Positions 1 to 12,454 of a stretch of 64,000 nucleotides of DNA are shown piece by piece. The stretch is from Azolla pinnata. Lineage: Eukaryota; Streptophyta; Polypodiopsida; Salviniales; Salviniaceae. The position numbers and the translations under genes were made by a program. Below the pieces are notes generated by a model. The model searched no databases. It was not told where the DNA came from and was given only the letters and a program-made list of their open reading frames with translations. Where the stretch lies: NCBI GenBank assembly GCA_037176905.1, contig JBBBWG010001448.1:1-64000 (forward strand), written 5' to 3'. The first letter of the stretch is position 1, and each line of letters opens with the position of its first letter.

Positions 1-685
1 TCCTTCTTGAATCCTTCTCCCACTCTTTGTGAATCCCGTTCCAAAACCTTCCACTTCTCCCCCCCCCCCCCCCCTCTCTCCCTGCTGATTAATTCTTAAT
101 TCCTCTCGCCGAGCTTGATTATCCTCTTCCCCCCTGCTAATCAAGCTTAATTACCTGCATTAAACTCCCTCGCAGCTGGGGGCGCTTCCTTAATTAGCAG
201 CCAGGGTGGGCATTCATCATCATCATCACCAGAACCTTTGCCTTTGAGCTGATTCCATCATCAGGCGCTTCCGCGAAACGGCTTAATTAAGCCCCGCAGG
301 GCGGATGATTAGGGCGCCTAATCAATTAACCCGGGGGTCTTTTCAGCTGATCCTCTGACATGCACCATTAATCAGATCCGGGGATCGTCGCGGTTTTCTG
401 CACCAAATGCTTTAATCGCACGGGATTAGTGCCGATTAATCGAAGAATTGATTGCGGGCGAATCCGTTCCTGCAATCTAACTAAATTGCAACCAGAATCA
501 AAGCCCCAATTCACCAACGGCACTCAGGATCATACAGCAAGCACAAACATCTTGGGGGAGTAAGATTAACAGATCTATAGAATAATTACACAGAGATCAG
601 ATCAATCTATCGATCTAGCTAATATCCAGATTCTATCTATCTATATCTATCTACCTACCTAGCGATTCCCGCCGATCGATTCGAT
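1..685. other. 5' flank of the WRKY gene, no gene seen
   Basis: There is no convincing coding frame here. The stretch holds a C-run near 61-74, many TTAATTA and GATC-rich words, and a TCTA/TACC simple repeat at about 630-660 directly before the WRKY start codon. It probably contains the promoter and 5' untranslated region of the downstream gene. I cannot place a transcription start. Confidence 0.5.
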
Positions 686-3600
686 ATGGTGTCGATTCTG
701 AATCGCGCGGCCTCCAGTAGCAGCATGCTGTTCGATTACGATCAAGAGATCTTGGGCCACGATCTGCTCGATCTGCAGCAGCTCATCGACGACGATCTAG
801 TGCCCATGTTGCCCTGCAGCACTACGATCGCCGATCTCGATCGTGATCAGGCCTCTTATTACAATTACGATCATCATCGCAGCAGCTTGGATGCTTATAA
901 TCATCAGTGCTGGCGCCACGATCATCTGATGATCAACAGCGATATCGGGGCGCAAATCGATGATCCGCTCCACAATCCGCTGCCTAGCCTCATCCCATCG
1001 AGCCCATTGCCGCCGAATCATCATCATCATCATCAGAGCGTGATCACATCGACGCCTTCGCCCGCTGCTGCAATCATCAATCTACCCCCTGATCATGATC
1101 AGCATCACCATCATCATGATCATCATGATCATCATCATCCTGATCAGCAGCATCATGATCATCACCACCATCATGATCATCATCATCCTGATCAGCAGCA
1201 TCATGATCATCACCATCATCACCATCATCATCATCATCATCATCATCTCGAAGCAGCAGCAGCAGCGTCGCCAGCTAGGGTTTCGGATCAGTTTCAGCAG
1301 CTGCAGCAGCAGCCGATGATCATCATCCCGGCGCCATCGCCATCGCCATCGCCATCGCCATTAATGATGCTGCCCATCGCCACGAATGATGATCCTGTAG
1401 CAGCAGCAGCTCCGATCACTCCTCCCCGAATCAAAGATTCCATCTCCTGCATGCAGGCATCGATGATCAGATTCGCCGGCCAATCATCATCCTCAGCATC
1501 ACCATCACCATCATCGTCATCATCATCGTTATCCTACGATCACAGCCGCCTTGATCCGGATCAGAGCTCCCCGCTGCTGATGATCGATGTCTCCAGCCAG
1601 CAGCTAATTATACCTCGCGGCCATGGGCGGTAATTTTAATGTCTCTCTTGGATCCCATCTCGCAATTAATTCTGATCTGATACCATTGATTCCTCCCCAT
1701 AAACCTCTGCCAATTAGAAGCTTTTCCTTTGATCCATCCAATGTGGAATTCAAACTAAATCTCTGCAAATTAGAAGCTTTTCCTCTGATCCATCCATGGG
1801 ATTCAACTGGATCATCACCATCAGGTACTCATCCGGGGTTCAGGGTTCAGGGTTTAGGGTGTAGGAAATTAGGGTTTGGGTGGGTTGTTACTAATTAGAC
1901 CCTAAACCTTAAACCCTAAACCCTAAATCCATGGGATGCTCTACTGTGTCACCACATTATAATTCGGTAATTCGGTAAATTAGGTCATTAACTAGATCAT
2001 CAGTTACTGATCTGTGCCTCCGTAGATGCGGAATTAAACCCTAAAACCTAAACCCTAAATCCATGGGCTGCTCTGTTGATCATCACCACCATGATTATAC
2101 TTGGTGAGCCTAAACCCTAAACCCTAAAGCAGCGTTTAATCAGGCGTTAATTATACGCCTGAGCCTGATCATCATCATCGCCATCGCCGTCGCCATAGCT
2201 TGCTCGCTAACAATCGTTGACCTCGTCGTCGTCAACACGAGAGCTGATCGATCGAACCAAAAAGTTTGCACGTAAAAAGAAACACACTGATCTGATCATC
2301 AAAAAGGATCGATCACGCATCGCCATAACATGCTACTGATCATGCATCATCATCGTCATCGTCATCATCAGCTCGTGATCATCAGAACTCAGCGAATGAT
2401 CCATTGATGCAGGGCCCCGGCAAAGCGACGGCGGCGCAAATCGGCGGCGAAATCTGCCGCAGCAGGCGGCATGATTATTCATGGCTGCAGCGCCGCTGCT
2501 GGATCATCATCAACATCACCGGAATATGATCAGATGGATCATCCGCGGGTGATGATCGTGGTCAAAACCCTATACGCAAACCTCAGCGACGGCTATGTTT
2601 GGAGGAAATACGGGCAGAAGATCATCAAGGGCGAAGAACATCCAAGGTATGTATTGAAATGTATTGATCGATCCTACTGCCTCTAATTATAATTAGCGAT
2701 CAGTGATCCCTGTATTTAATTATAATTGGCGATCAGCATCGATTGTTGAAGATGATGATGATTATGGTGATGGTGGTGATCCGACTGATCATTAATTAAT
2801 GCGCAGATTTATTCATTCAGGAATCCAAATTAGCGTCTGATCACTAGCGATTAGCTGTAATTATGATTATAATTGAGCCTGCATCTACTTCTAATTAGCG
2901 GTCAGTGATCATTTGAACCGATTGATGATGATGATGATGATCCGACTGATCAGCGTTAATCAATAATCAGATATTTCCATGATTCCAAATTAGCGTCTGA
3001 TCTGTAATTAACTGATGATCATTGGGTTGGATTGATTCATGACATGAATGTATCACGATCCGCGATGATCATCTAATAATTATAATTGGGGAGAAATATC
3101 ACCAAACAAAACCGTCTCACAAAACTATAGATTACATTTAAAAAAGAAACGTTTGCAAATTAACGCCGATTAATTAATTCCGTTAGCATAACATCAATTG
3201 ATTTTATTCCTGATCGCTTCCCACTAATTGGTCGGCCGGCTAATCCGTTTCCTTACCATATTCGATTAACGAAAGGCAGTGATTTTATACTCTAATCAAT
3301 TTGATCAACGCACTAGTTTTGGTGTTAGTCCATTAATCGAGCTAATTCGATCATCGATGAATGAATCCGATGTTAGATCGAGCTCAACGATTAATCAATT
3401 CGGGTGTTGATCGATTAAGTGAGCAACTTAATCGTAAAATTTCGGCGTCAACCAATTGGTTTCCAGTCTTAGTAGGTGTTAAATTAATGTCGCAGCGATC
3501 TATAATCGCGTCGGCCGTTAACTTCTCGGCAAAAATTAATCTCTCTGAATATATTTAATAGGCGATCGGTGATCATGGGATCGATGAAAACACGATCAGC

Positions 3601-3841
3601 ACTCATGGATTCAGTACAGAGATTAATCATGAATCCAAAAAACAATTAGCGCCTGATCGACAGAATTAAGCATAATCACATGGATTAATGGCGCTGATTA
3701 GTTATCATCTAATGCAGGAGCTACTTCAGGTGCGCGGAGGCTGGATGCCGAGTTCAGAAGCACACGCAGAAGCGCTCGCTCGATGAAATCATGTTCACGT
3801 ATGCAGGGCGCCATAATCACCATGCTGCACCCATCAATTGA
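686..3841 (+). CDS. WRKY transcription factor with His/Asp-rich N-terminus
   Basis: Three exons fit in phase: 686-1629, 2413-2646 and 3718-3841, giving 433 residues. Exon 1 ends CG|GTAATT and exon 2 begins after TGATGCAG, restoring an Arg codon. Exon 2 ends CCAAG|GTATGT and exon 3 begins after AATGCAG, so the second intron splits the Arg of the HPR motif. That is the conserved R-type intron site of group I C-terminal, IIc-e and III WRKY genes. The protein has an acidic start, a His/Asp/Gln-rich stretch at about 113-188, a basic patch KRRRRK near 318 (likely nuclear signal), WRKYGQK at 378-384 and a zinc finger using C398, C403, H425 and H427 at the extreme C-terminus. WRKY factors bind W-boxes and regulate stress and developmental genes. 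The finger spacing is C-X4-C-X21-H-X-H, one residue short of the usual minimum. The subgroup is uncertain. Confidence 0.85.
1843..2130. repeat. Telomere-like (CCCTAAA) clusters in WRKY intron 1
   Basis: Intron 1 carries TTTAGGG-type words at 1843-1880 and CCCTAAA-type words at 1898-1930, 2036-2062 and 2110-2130. The first two clusters face each other and could fold as an imperfect hairpin. Telo-boxes are common in plant promoters and introns. Here they look like degenerate interstitial telomere repeats. Confidence 0.7.
3100..3560 (+). mobile_element. MITE-like repeat, copy 1 (right end missing)
   Basis: This segment in WRKY intron 2 shares its internal order of words with 8184-8578 and 45690-46090: ATTGATTTTATTCC, a CCCAC(T/A)AATTG-like block, a CCTTACTATATTC-like block, and GTTAAT/GTTGAT-rich words ending in GATTGAGCTC-like sequence. 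Its left end (AAAACCGTCTCAC through AAATTAACGCC) is the reverse complement of the right end of the copy at 45690, so the family has long inverted ends. No right inverted end is seen here, so this copy looks truncated or rearranged. Confidence 0.5.
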
Positions 3842-3879
3842 TTGATTAGCTGCCGGTCACCCAGCTGGAGATGATCAAT

Positions 3880-4240
3880 CGATCAAAAATCAATCAATCA
3901 GAATCAGAATCAGAATCAGAATCAGAATCAGAATCAGAATCCGAATCAGAACCAGAATCAGAATCCGAAGAAGAATCAGAATCACAATCGGAAGAAGAAT
4001 CACAATCACAATCAGAAGAAGGAAGAAGAAGAACATGATGATGATGATGATGATGAATCAAAACAAGAATCAGAATCACAATCAGAAGAAGAAGAAGAAG
4101 ATGATGATGATGATGATGAAGAAGAAGACTGGAATTAGAAGAAGCTGCCCTAGATTTAGCATGCAGATTGCAGGGTTGCTCCTCCATCACCATCACCATC
4201 ACCACCATCACCACCACCACCATCACCATCTCGTCATCAC
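3880..4240. repeat. GAATCA / GAAGAA / GATGAT / CATCAC simple repeats
   Basis: Just past the WRKY stop codon there are runs of CAGAAT, AGAAGA, GATGAT and CACCAT triplets. Both strands give low-complexity open frames (poly-Ser/Asp, poly-Met/Lys, poly-His). I read these as simple sequence in the 3' untranslated or flanking region, not as genes. Confidence 0.7.
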
Positions 4241-4289
4241 CATCATCACCCTAAACCCTAAAACCCTCAAACCCTAATCCATGCAGGCC

Positions 4290-5552
4290 AATGTTGTTGC
4301 AGCTCGCCAACCTCAGGTCAAAAGCACTTGCAATTAGTTGCAGATTAACTGGAACAAACTGTATGTAGTGCTGATTACATTAGTGCAATTACCACAGATT
4401 CCAGCAGCAGCACTAGATGCAGATTCAGCAGCAGAAAGTCAAATTTAGCACAAGCTGCCACAAATTAAGGCGTAAAATGGTAACCCCATGTACAATAGAC
4501 AGCTGCCCTCACTTCAACCCTAATTCTGATCGGCTGCTCATGGAGATCCGGGCCATTTAATCCCCTTGTATATGAATCTCATCCACCCTAATTAGCTTTG
4601 TAATCCAGCTTTAATTAGCTGTGGGTGTATCGGCTCATGGTAACACTAGTATAATAATTAGTGTTTTCATTAATACTGTCCTTAATCAGTTAAGTATATG
4701 GCCCACAGATTAATTAGGAACCGATTCGAATGCTTAAGAGACATGGCGAGTACTGATGATCAAGGCTTGCATTTATAACTAGTGATCAGGATTAAAGCTA
4801 AGCTAAGCTGGTGCTTAGCCGAATAATTATTTATAACCTATTTCTTAATCACCGCCACTTACCTTTTCTAACTAACTCATTGAAATTTTTACAGGGCCTA
4901 AAATCACCGTCCGCACGCATGATTAATTGAATCATTTCAATCAACATAACATTAATGAGTCGTTATCACGAGATTATTCATATACGTAATGAGATTGTAA
5001 TTAGCTTAATATATGCCGTCCGCATTATGATAATAAGATAATTGATTTAGAATTATCAAGCAAAAAACTAATTAGGTGAGGTGATTGCGTTTATATTCAA
5101 TCTAAATCATCAATCCAATATAGGCCACACTGGTTTATATAAATCGTCGATGAAATTAGTTACAAAAACCAACCTCATTACCATGAACCGGTTCTAATAA
5201 TCAATCATCATGATTAAAACAAGCTAACAAATCAGATCAAAACTAATCTAAACCAGTCTTCGGTCGATGAATATTTTAAAATAATCAAACGCAATCTACG
5301 ATTATACAAATCATAGCTTCGCAGCACTGAAAAGGAGAATTATGCTATGATATAATCATATGTATAAATTGATACTACATGCAAGAACTACCGATCCAAA
5401 CAAGTGTGTAAATATATGTAGAAATTTTGGGGGGATGAGATTGACAAATAATGTCGTATAAGATTGACCTCTTTAGAAGCCTGGTAAGAAAAGGGTTATT
5501 CTTCGATTCCTGTTTTAGACAGTGAAAGGCAATCCAATATACATTAGAAACA
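4290..5552. other. Gene-free AT-rich intergenic DNA
   Basis: Only short open frames occur and none resembles a protein. The base composition is AT-rich. I see no RNA gene or structured repeat. Confidence 0.5.
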
Positions 5553-6215
5553 CACACCTAATCCATCTACATCAATGATCAGTTGTTGATAATTAGTTCC
5601 CTTTGACTTTAAAGAAGTTATCCTCAACGTCATCATCCACCTCCATAGCTTCGCCCTCGATATCTAGCTTTCAAAGGCTAAATTAACTGTACCGTTCAAG
5701 CATCGATCGTGGAATTCCAACTGATCCCTATTCGACTGCAAATCCCATCGCTTGATTGAGTATTGCCGGATTCAACGTCCTTGAAAGTGCATCCCATGTG
5801 AAGGGCTTGTGTTTATCAGATTTTATAAATCGGGAAATAGCTAAGTCAAACATTGCTAAACCTTCACAAAGCTGATGTAAAGCATGCAAACACTCACCTA
5901 ATCCAATCTACATCAATGATCAGTTGATGATTAGTTCCCGTTGACATGAAAGAAGTTGTACTCAACCTCATTATCCACCTTCATAACTTCGCCCTCGATA
6001 TCTAGCTTTTCAAAGGATTCATTAACTGCACGGATGAAGCATCGATCGTGGAATTCCAACCAATCCCTATTTGACTGCAAATCCCATCACTTGATTGAAC
6101 ATTGCCGGATTCAACATCCTTGAAAGTGCATCCCATGGATTTGTGTTTATCAGATTTTATAAATTGGGAAATAGCTGAGTCAAACATTGCTAAACCTTCA
6201 CAAGCTGATGTAAAG
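5553..6215. repeat. Diverged tandem duplication, unit about 335 bp
   Basis: The block running from CACCTAATCCATCTACATC to GATGTAAAGCATGC (about 5553-5890) is repeated from about 5893 to 6215 with scattered substitutions and small indels. Both copies contain GCCCTCGATATCTAGCTTT and GCATCGATCGTGGAATTCCA. No protein is recognisable in either. Confidence 0.75.
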
Positions 6216-7288
6216 CATGCATTTGGGCCAAACTACAATCTGTATATCTTCGATGCCGGAATCATCCACAATTATTTTAAGCTCGATTAGAGAAGCTGGA
6301 GAACAAAACTCGTGCCTCTAATTGTTGCATATTCAATTAATTTAGCAGCTTCATAATACTAATTTTCTTCGAAGACAATATACATCACTAATTCCATTAA
6401 TGATCTGACAATCTCTCCTTTCCAAAACATATATATTCCTTTCTTTAGTAACTAGCATTCAAACAAGGCAAAGAAAGAAGTACAAAATTATCTGCTTCCA
6501 ACTTATACAACGTGCAGTATACGCCAAATTAAAATTCAGCCAAAGCCAACCATCTTTTCGATTCTTAACGAAATGTTGAATTCCCTTGTTTCCATCTCAG
6601 TTTGGTCATCAAGTACTCGAAACCATATTAAAGCTGCTTACTGATGTTTCCATGTCAATTTCTTCCTTCTAGAATTACGGAGAACATCTACTTCTTCTAG
6701 AAAACCATGTCATCTTCTCGTTATCTCGATCATATTTAATGAATCACCCTGAATCATGTCAAATTGCCACCCTTAATGTCTGCATCAGGTCGTTAATAAC
6801 TCCAAATATTGGTCACACTTTCAGTTGGTAGGAATATCTACAATCTACACTCAAAACACAGTATTCTGGCCTAATTCCACATGTGCCATGTGCTGGAACT
6901 CAACAATTCAACCATACCTATCCTATCTCTTCCATAATCTACATTTTAGAAAACTACCAATAAATTAATCAATACTGTTTTGATCAGATATACTACGGAT
7001 CACTCTGGGGAAGCCTTATACTAAGATTAAGCCTCTCTACACATAAAGAAAAGAAAGAAAGAAAGATGCATTAATGTCTTCCAAGCACAAAATTGGCCCA
7101 TGAGACAAAATATTGACATGATGCGAAGCCAAACCTGTTTGGTAGCATAACAATCCGACATGAAATTCAATTGAGGTTTTTCAACTCCGACATGCGCTGC
7201 AGTGGTCACAATTGATTAGAACCCAGATAGCAGCTTGTAAAATTACTCTCATCAGTTATTTCTCATCTTCTCCTTTTGCCCTAATTTC
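6216..7288. other. Intergenic stretch, nothing recognised
   Basis: AT-rich DNA with only short frames. I find no exon with splice support, RNA gene or repeat structure. Confidence 0.45.
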
Positions 7289-7289
7289 T

Positions 7290-7760
7290 TGCCGCAAAAC
7301 TATCCTTCTTCAAGTGATCTCTTGCTGTCTCTTCTCTTGATTCGTCAATCCTGCGTACCGTCCCACAGATTTCAGCACATCATACACGCCTTCCGCGATC
7401 AGCTGCATATCTCCATAATCTATCTTGTAGTTGTTGTGAACCATGATCTTGCTCACGAAGTTTCCACCTCCTCCATCTCTGATGCATGTAAGTACACAAA
7501 ATGGCCCATCATTCACTGGCGCAGTGCAGCGATCTTCTGCACCATATCTTTGATGTATTTGTAAGCTTGAATGGTGCCAGTATGCCAGGCATGAGCTCCT
7601 TAATCACCACCAGATTCCCCAGGTTTCACAGCCTCGAGTGATCTCCTCACCGTAATTCTCATACAGTTCGTTTAACCACCGTCTATGATGCAATCTCCAG
7701 CCTGATCCAGATACTTGCAGGAAAGAGTATTGATGGGATTGATCCACAAGCGACCATTGT
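7290..7760 (-). pseudogene. Possible decayed coding segment, family unknown
   Basis: On the minus strand several short stretches have a protein-like composition, for example around the words NFVSKIMVHNNYKIDYGD (about 7460-7405) and WINPINTLSCKYLDQAGDC (about 7750-7690). They lie in different frames with stops between them. I do not recognise the family. It could be a decayed gene copy or chance, and support is weak. Confidence 0.2.
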
Positions 7761-7861
7761 GCACACCATCATTGGACACCAAATAGACATATAATTACAC
7801 TTCTCCATTCTTTCCTTTTTGCTATAAATCACTCAAATAGTACTTATTTAAAAAATCTAGA

Positions 7862-8110
7862 TGATTATATGTTCAAATACATCTAGTAAGTCATTGCTAA
7901 AGGCATTCAGATTTGATCGAGAATGATGTTTGGGAAATGTATTGAATATTCACCAACAAACTATTTGGAAACTATTGGATTATATGCCCAAATACATCTA
8001 CTAAGTATTGCTAAAGGCATTCAGATTTTATCGAGAATGATCTGACAACCCAATTTTATTGAATAATTGACAAAATCCAATAGTTTGTTGGTGGATATTC
8101 AATACATTTC
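7862..8110. repeat. Direct plus inverted repeat cluster (hairpin-forming)
   Basis: GGGAAATGTATTGAATATTC and the following CACCAACAAACTATT (about 7934-7967) are matched in reverse complement by AATAGTTTGTTGGTGGATATTCAATACATTTCCC (split here at GGTG; about 8078-8111). Between and before them a 65-bp block with CAAATACATCTA and GCTAAAGGCATTCAGATTT occurs twice in direct orientation (from about 7862 and 7978). This could be a nested foldback element. Confidence 0.65.
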
Positions 8111-8183
8111 CCTTGGATCACGTTGTAATCTTTCTCAATATAAAAGATGTTGTAGTTAATGAAAGAACAATAAATGAAGATTG

Positions 8184-8578
8184 AAATAATGCCTACTTTT
8201 ATCTTCCACTAAAAACTAACACCATTTTTTCTCATAAATTAAAATTCATCAATTAACACCCAATTAATTCCACTATCATAGCGTTAATTGATTTTATTCC
8301 TAACCTTGTCCCACAAATTGATCCTAATCGATTCCCTTACTATATTCAATTAACAAAGCTAGTCATTAGAGAATCTAATGAATTGATTAACACGTTAATT
8401 TGGTGTTAATCAATTAATTGAACGTTAATCAACTAGTTAATTTGATGTTAATTGAGCTCACAATTAATTGGTTTGATGTTAATCAATGAATTTTGCGTTA
8501 GTTTTTAAAACTAGATGTTAATTTGTAATTTCTAGTTTTCATAAGCGTTAGAATGTAGGCGGTTTTTAGTAGTTTTCC
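8184..8578 (+). mobile_element. MITE-like repeat, copy 2
   Basis: The segment shares its core with the copies at 3100 and 45690: ATTGATTTTATTCCTAAC, a CCCACAAATTGATCC block, CCTAATCGATTCCCTTAC, then GTTAATC-rich DNA ending in GTTAATTTGTAAT. Its right end (GATGTTAATTTGTAAT to GGCGGTTTTT) is partly the reverse complement of its left end (GCCTACTTTTAT to AATTAACACC), as expected of a terminal-inverted-repeat element. No coding capacity is present. Confidence 0.55.
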
Positions 8579-8581
8579 CTT

Positions 8582-8815
8582 TTGTTTTTCAACGAAAAAC
8601 TCACGTGTATTCTTGGCAAGAACGGAAATAGGCCATTTACAAACTGTAACAAATTTGTAGAACATGTGTATAGAGAATCACCCTATGATATTATTAAGAG
8701 GAAGGAGCCAACAAGATTGATGGACCGTATTTCAGATGTCATAAAATTACCCGTATTGCAAGCCAGCCATGGTATTATCGACCCACTTGATCAAGGGCAT
8801 GTTCTATTTGGCTAA
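8582..8815 (+). other. Orphan 77-codon open frame, unrecognised
   Basis: A 77-codon frame of balanced amino-acid composition (for example RLMDRISDVIKLPVLQASHG) follows the MITE copy. There is no recognised domain, splice context or neighbour in the same frame. It lies only about 120 bp from the 3' end of the RING-H2 gene on the other strand. It could be chance or the trace of an unknown element. Confidence 0.15.
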
Positions 8816-8932
8816 TATCGGATAAGTGTGTTGGCTTACAATAGGTGTGAAAAACCAGGATACAATGTGTTTTACATACATACACATGACGATTGATCAT
8901 GCAAGGTAAGAATTAAGCTTTTGTTGATTTCC

Positions 8933-9330
8933 TTATGAGATACAATGTCTACAAATGGGGCAAATGGCATGCTTGACAAGCCACTGATCTATACATTTGG
9001 AATGGAAACTATGGTTACAAAGTGGTAAGGCTCGAGCAATGTCTCCTTCCTTCAGTTCCTATGGGGCAAGAACAATCGATCAGGTTAGCTCTTGACTCCC
9101 ATCGAACACATTGCAAATCGATCAACATGATCATGTTTATTACCTCGAGACAAATGGAGCAACACAGTGATGGCTCTGTTGTGGCATGGAGTTGTGCAGC
9201 AACTGTATAGCATGAGAGCCCATCTAAAGCCTCCTGAGCAATGCCGCCGATAATAGAATCAGATAGCGCATCAAACCCATCGTAGCTTCTGGCATTGACA
9301 AACTATTACATAATCGATTCGTCTCTCTTT

Positions 9331-9376
<46 letters not shown>

Positions 9377-11115
9377 GTAGTACAAGTCAATAGAGAAAGC
9401 CTCTGTTACTTAGCTTAGCCACTTCACCTATAGTTGTGCCAATATAACAAGGTAAACCTTCTAAGCTACTTCACTAGTATAGACATGGCAAGCAAGATAA
9501 ACTCCGTGTGTTGTTATACAGCTAAATGACTACATGCCATCTCAACTTATTTGCTAACTATCATCAATCAATATGGGCAAGGGAAATCCTCTAAGGTGTT
9601 GTAATACAATCATGTAGCCAAAGAAAATTGTGCTAATCTTCTAGTGATGTGCTTGACTAGTACCCATATGGCAACCAGAAAAGCTCCTCTGAATTCAAAG
9701 AAGATAGTTTTTAATCTCAAATAAGGTAGTAATAGCGATATGACGAGGTCCAACCTTCTAAAGTATGATGACATGCGACACATGTTGGTGGATTGTTGGT
9801 AAATGAACTTTCCGATAATATTTAATGCAAATGTATATTTTTCGCTATGCAATTTGTGATCATGTATCGTTTTGTTTTGCGAGATATCGAGCATGAAAGG
9901 GATGCGGACACAACATAATGGACATGTATGTGGCACATACCTGTTCGGTTGGAAGTATTATGCCTTCCATGAAAGCTCCTGATGCGAAGTCTTGAAGGAA
10001 ATCATCCTGCAGCGAAAAGAAAGAGCAAAAGATGACGCCGATCCAGCTTGTGCGGGAGAGATTCCGATCCGAGTTCTTAACATGCAAGGTAGTGAGCAAA
10101 CAGCGTGCCACTTCCTCCACTTCCTCAAGACAAGAGGGATTAATATAACATAATAATCGCAAAAGACGATACAATAGTGATGGGCCAGGTGATATGTTCA
10201 GTTAGCTTGGTGATTGATTGGGATCATTGGTTAAATAAATTACGCCAGGGACTGATGGGATCGGGTGCTGGAGAAGGTCTTTCAGCACGTGCAGATGGAC
10301 AATGCGAACACAACCATTATATAATCGTATTCGACATCACCAAGTATTCATTATAGGGCCAAGTATGTTGGAGAAGGCGTTGGAGAAGGGCTCGCATGGC
10401 CCGTGCAGATAGACAGTGTGAACACGACCATTATATGACCGTATTGCGCACCAGGTAGTGAATGTGGGCTAAGTATATTAGAGAAGGTCGTATGGCCCGT
10501 GCAAATGGAAAGTGTGAACACAACCATTATATGACCATATTGGGCACAAAGTAATGATTATGGGCCAAGTACATTAGAGAAGGTCGTATGGCCCATGCAG
10601 ATGGACAGTGTGAACACAACCATTATATGACCATATTGGGCACCGAGTAGTGATTATAGGCCAAGTATATTAGAGAAGGTCGTATGGCAAAATGGACAGT
10701 GTGAACACAACCATTATGGGATGCAGAATGGTTGGCTACTACGAGACCGACCTGCGACCGCAGACAAACAGATAGACAGACAAAGGTTCAAGGTTAAATT
10801 ATCTATAGCCGCGGCGATTAGGAAAGCAAAATGGCCGGCTACAGCAAGACGGACCCCCTACGGCAGCAGACGGGAGAGGCAGCAGCAGGCAGAGGTTTCG
10901 GGGTTTCGAGGGTTCAGGGTTAAAATGGTGTAGCCACAGAATGGGGTTGGCTATTACAAAGACCAACCTGGCGACTGCTGACAGACGGATAGACATAGAG
11001 GTTTTAAGGTTCACGCATCGTTCAAACCCTAAACCCTAAACCCTAAAAACCCCTGGGCCCTGGACTCGGGACCCCAGAAAAAAGCAAAGTAAACAGGGAT
11101 GAAACCCCTCGGGGC

Positions 11116-11150
<35 letters not shown>

Positions 11151-11421
11151 GGAAGTGTGGACTGACCAGAGCTGGGATGGGTGAGGACGAGGCGAGGACG
11201 AGGTCAGAGTCGCCGCCACAAATGAAGCCCGAGCGGACGAGCAGGCGCAGTGCGAACACGGTCCCCGCCAGCGCGCCCAGGCTCGCTCTCCGGATCACGC
11301 CGTTCTCGTTCGCGCCCGACACCGTACAAGCGCCTGCCACGCCGCCCGCCACGAAACCCGCTGACAAAAACCACAACAAGTTCCAACAACAACAACAAGT
11401 TACAACAAGTTCCAACAAGTT

Positions 11422-11452
<31 letters not shown>

Positions 11453-12422
11453 GATACAACAACAACAACAATGGCCATTTCAATGAGACTGAATCCCCTT
11501 TGCACTGTAAACCCTAACCCTAATCCTAACCCTAAGCCTCGATTCGACATCCCAACGCTGGAACACCACCTCAAAACCCTAAAAACCCTAAGCTTATACC
11601 CTAACTGGGCCATGGCGCGCCCCAACCCCTGACTGTGTCTTGAGCCCTTGTCAGATGATCCCCCTCCTAACCTCCCCCGCTCTGAACCCTCATCGCGCCC
11701 CCCGCCTTCGCCCCCAACCCTAAAACAAAACCCTCATCCGCGCATGTCCTCCGCCGATTCCAGCTCGTTGCACTCGAGATTCCTCGTCGGATTTCTCGAG
11801 CACCCTGCGGATTATTTGATTTGCGGCTGGATCGATCCGAAGCGAGGATTCCACGATCGCATGATCGGGGTTTAGGGGATCGGATTCCGACGTGGAATCG
11901 GACCGTCCTGAAGTGGTTGAGCAGATTCCGAACCAGGTGTGGAATCCGCCGATATTTCCTCCCTCGGGAGGATATCGAATCGGAATCGGAATCGAATCCT
12001 GGGTATTAGGATGATTCGGATTCTGATAATGGCGTTCCCTGAATGCAGAGAACTCCATGCCTGAATCAGATGCCTGAATCAGATGCTCAACCTGAAGTGT
12101 GGTCGAGCATCTGAATCAGGTATGGAATCCGCAGAGAATTCCTCCTCCGGGAGGATTGAATCGGAATCAAATCCCGGGAATTAGGATGATTCGGATTCTG
12201 ATATGGCATTCCTGAATGCAGCGGAATGGGTGATCCATTCGGGCCCCCTAGATTCTGAGAATCAATCACCCTCAGTGTTCTCACTCTCTCTCTCTCTCCC
12301 TGTGTGTTTTTCAGAGCTCTGATGCTTACCTACCTAGGGCAAAGAGAACGGCCAAGATTCTGGAGAGGATCTGGAAGGTGCACTTGGGGAAGACGATGAG
12401 CCGCTCCAAGCTTCTGCTGTGC

Positions 12423-12454
<32 letters not shown>

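Noticed and set aside
10268-11010. Possible CRISPR-like array (regularly spaced repeats)
   Set aside because: Units are directly adjacent with no unique spacers, there are no associated genes, and the setting is a plant intron. It is an ordinary tandem repeat.
11029-11625. 198-codon minus-strand frame read as one protein
   Set aside because: Only its middle (11360-11167) is coding, as exon 2 of the RING-H2 gene. The GLGLGLG and poly-Cys parts translate telomere-like and CAA repeats in the intron.
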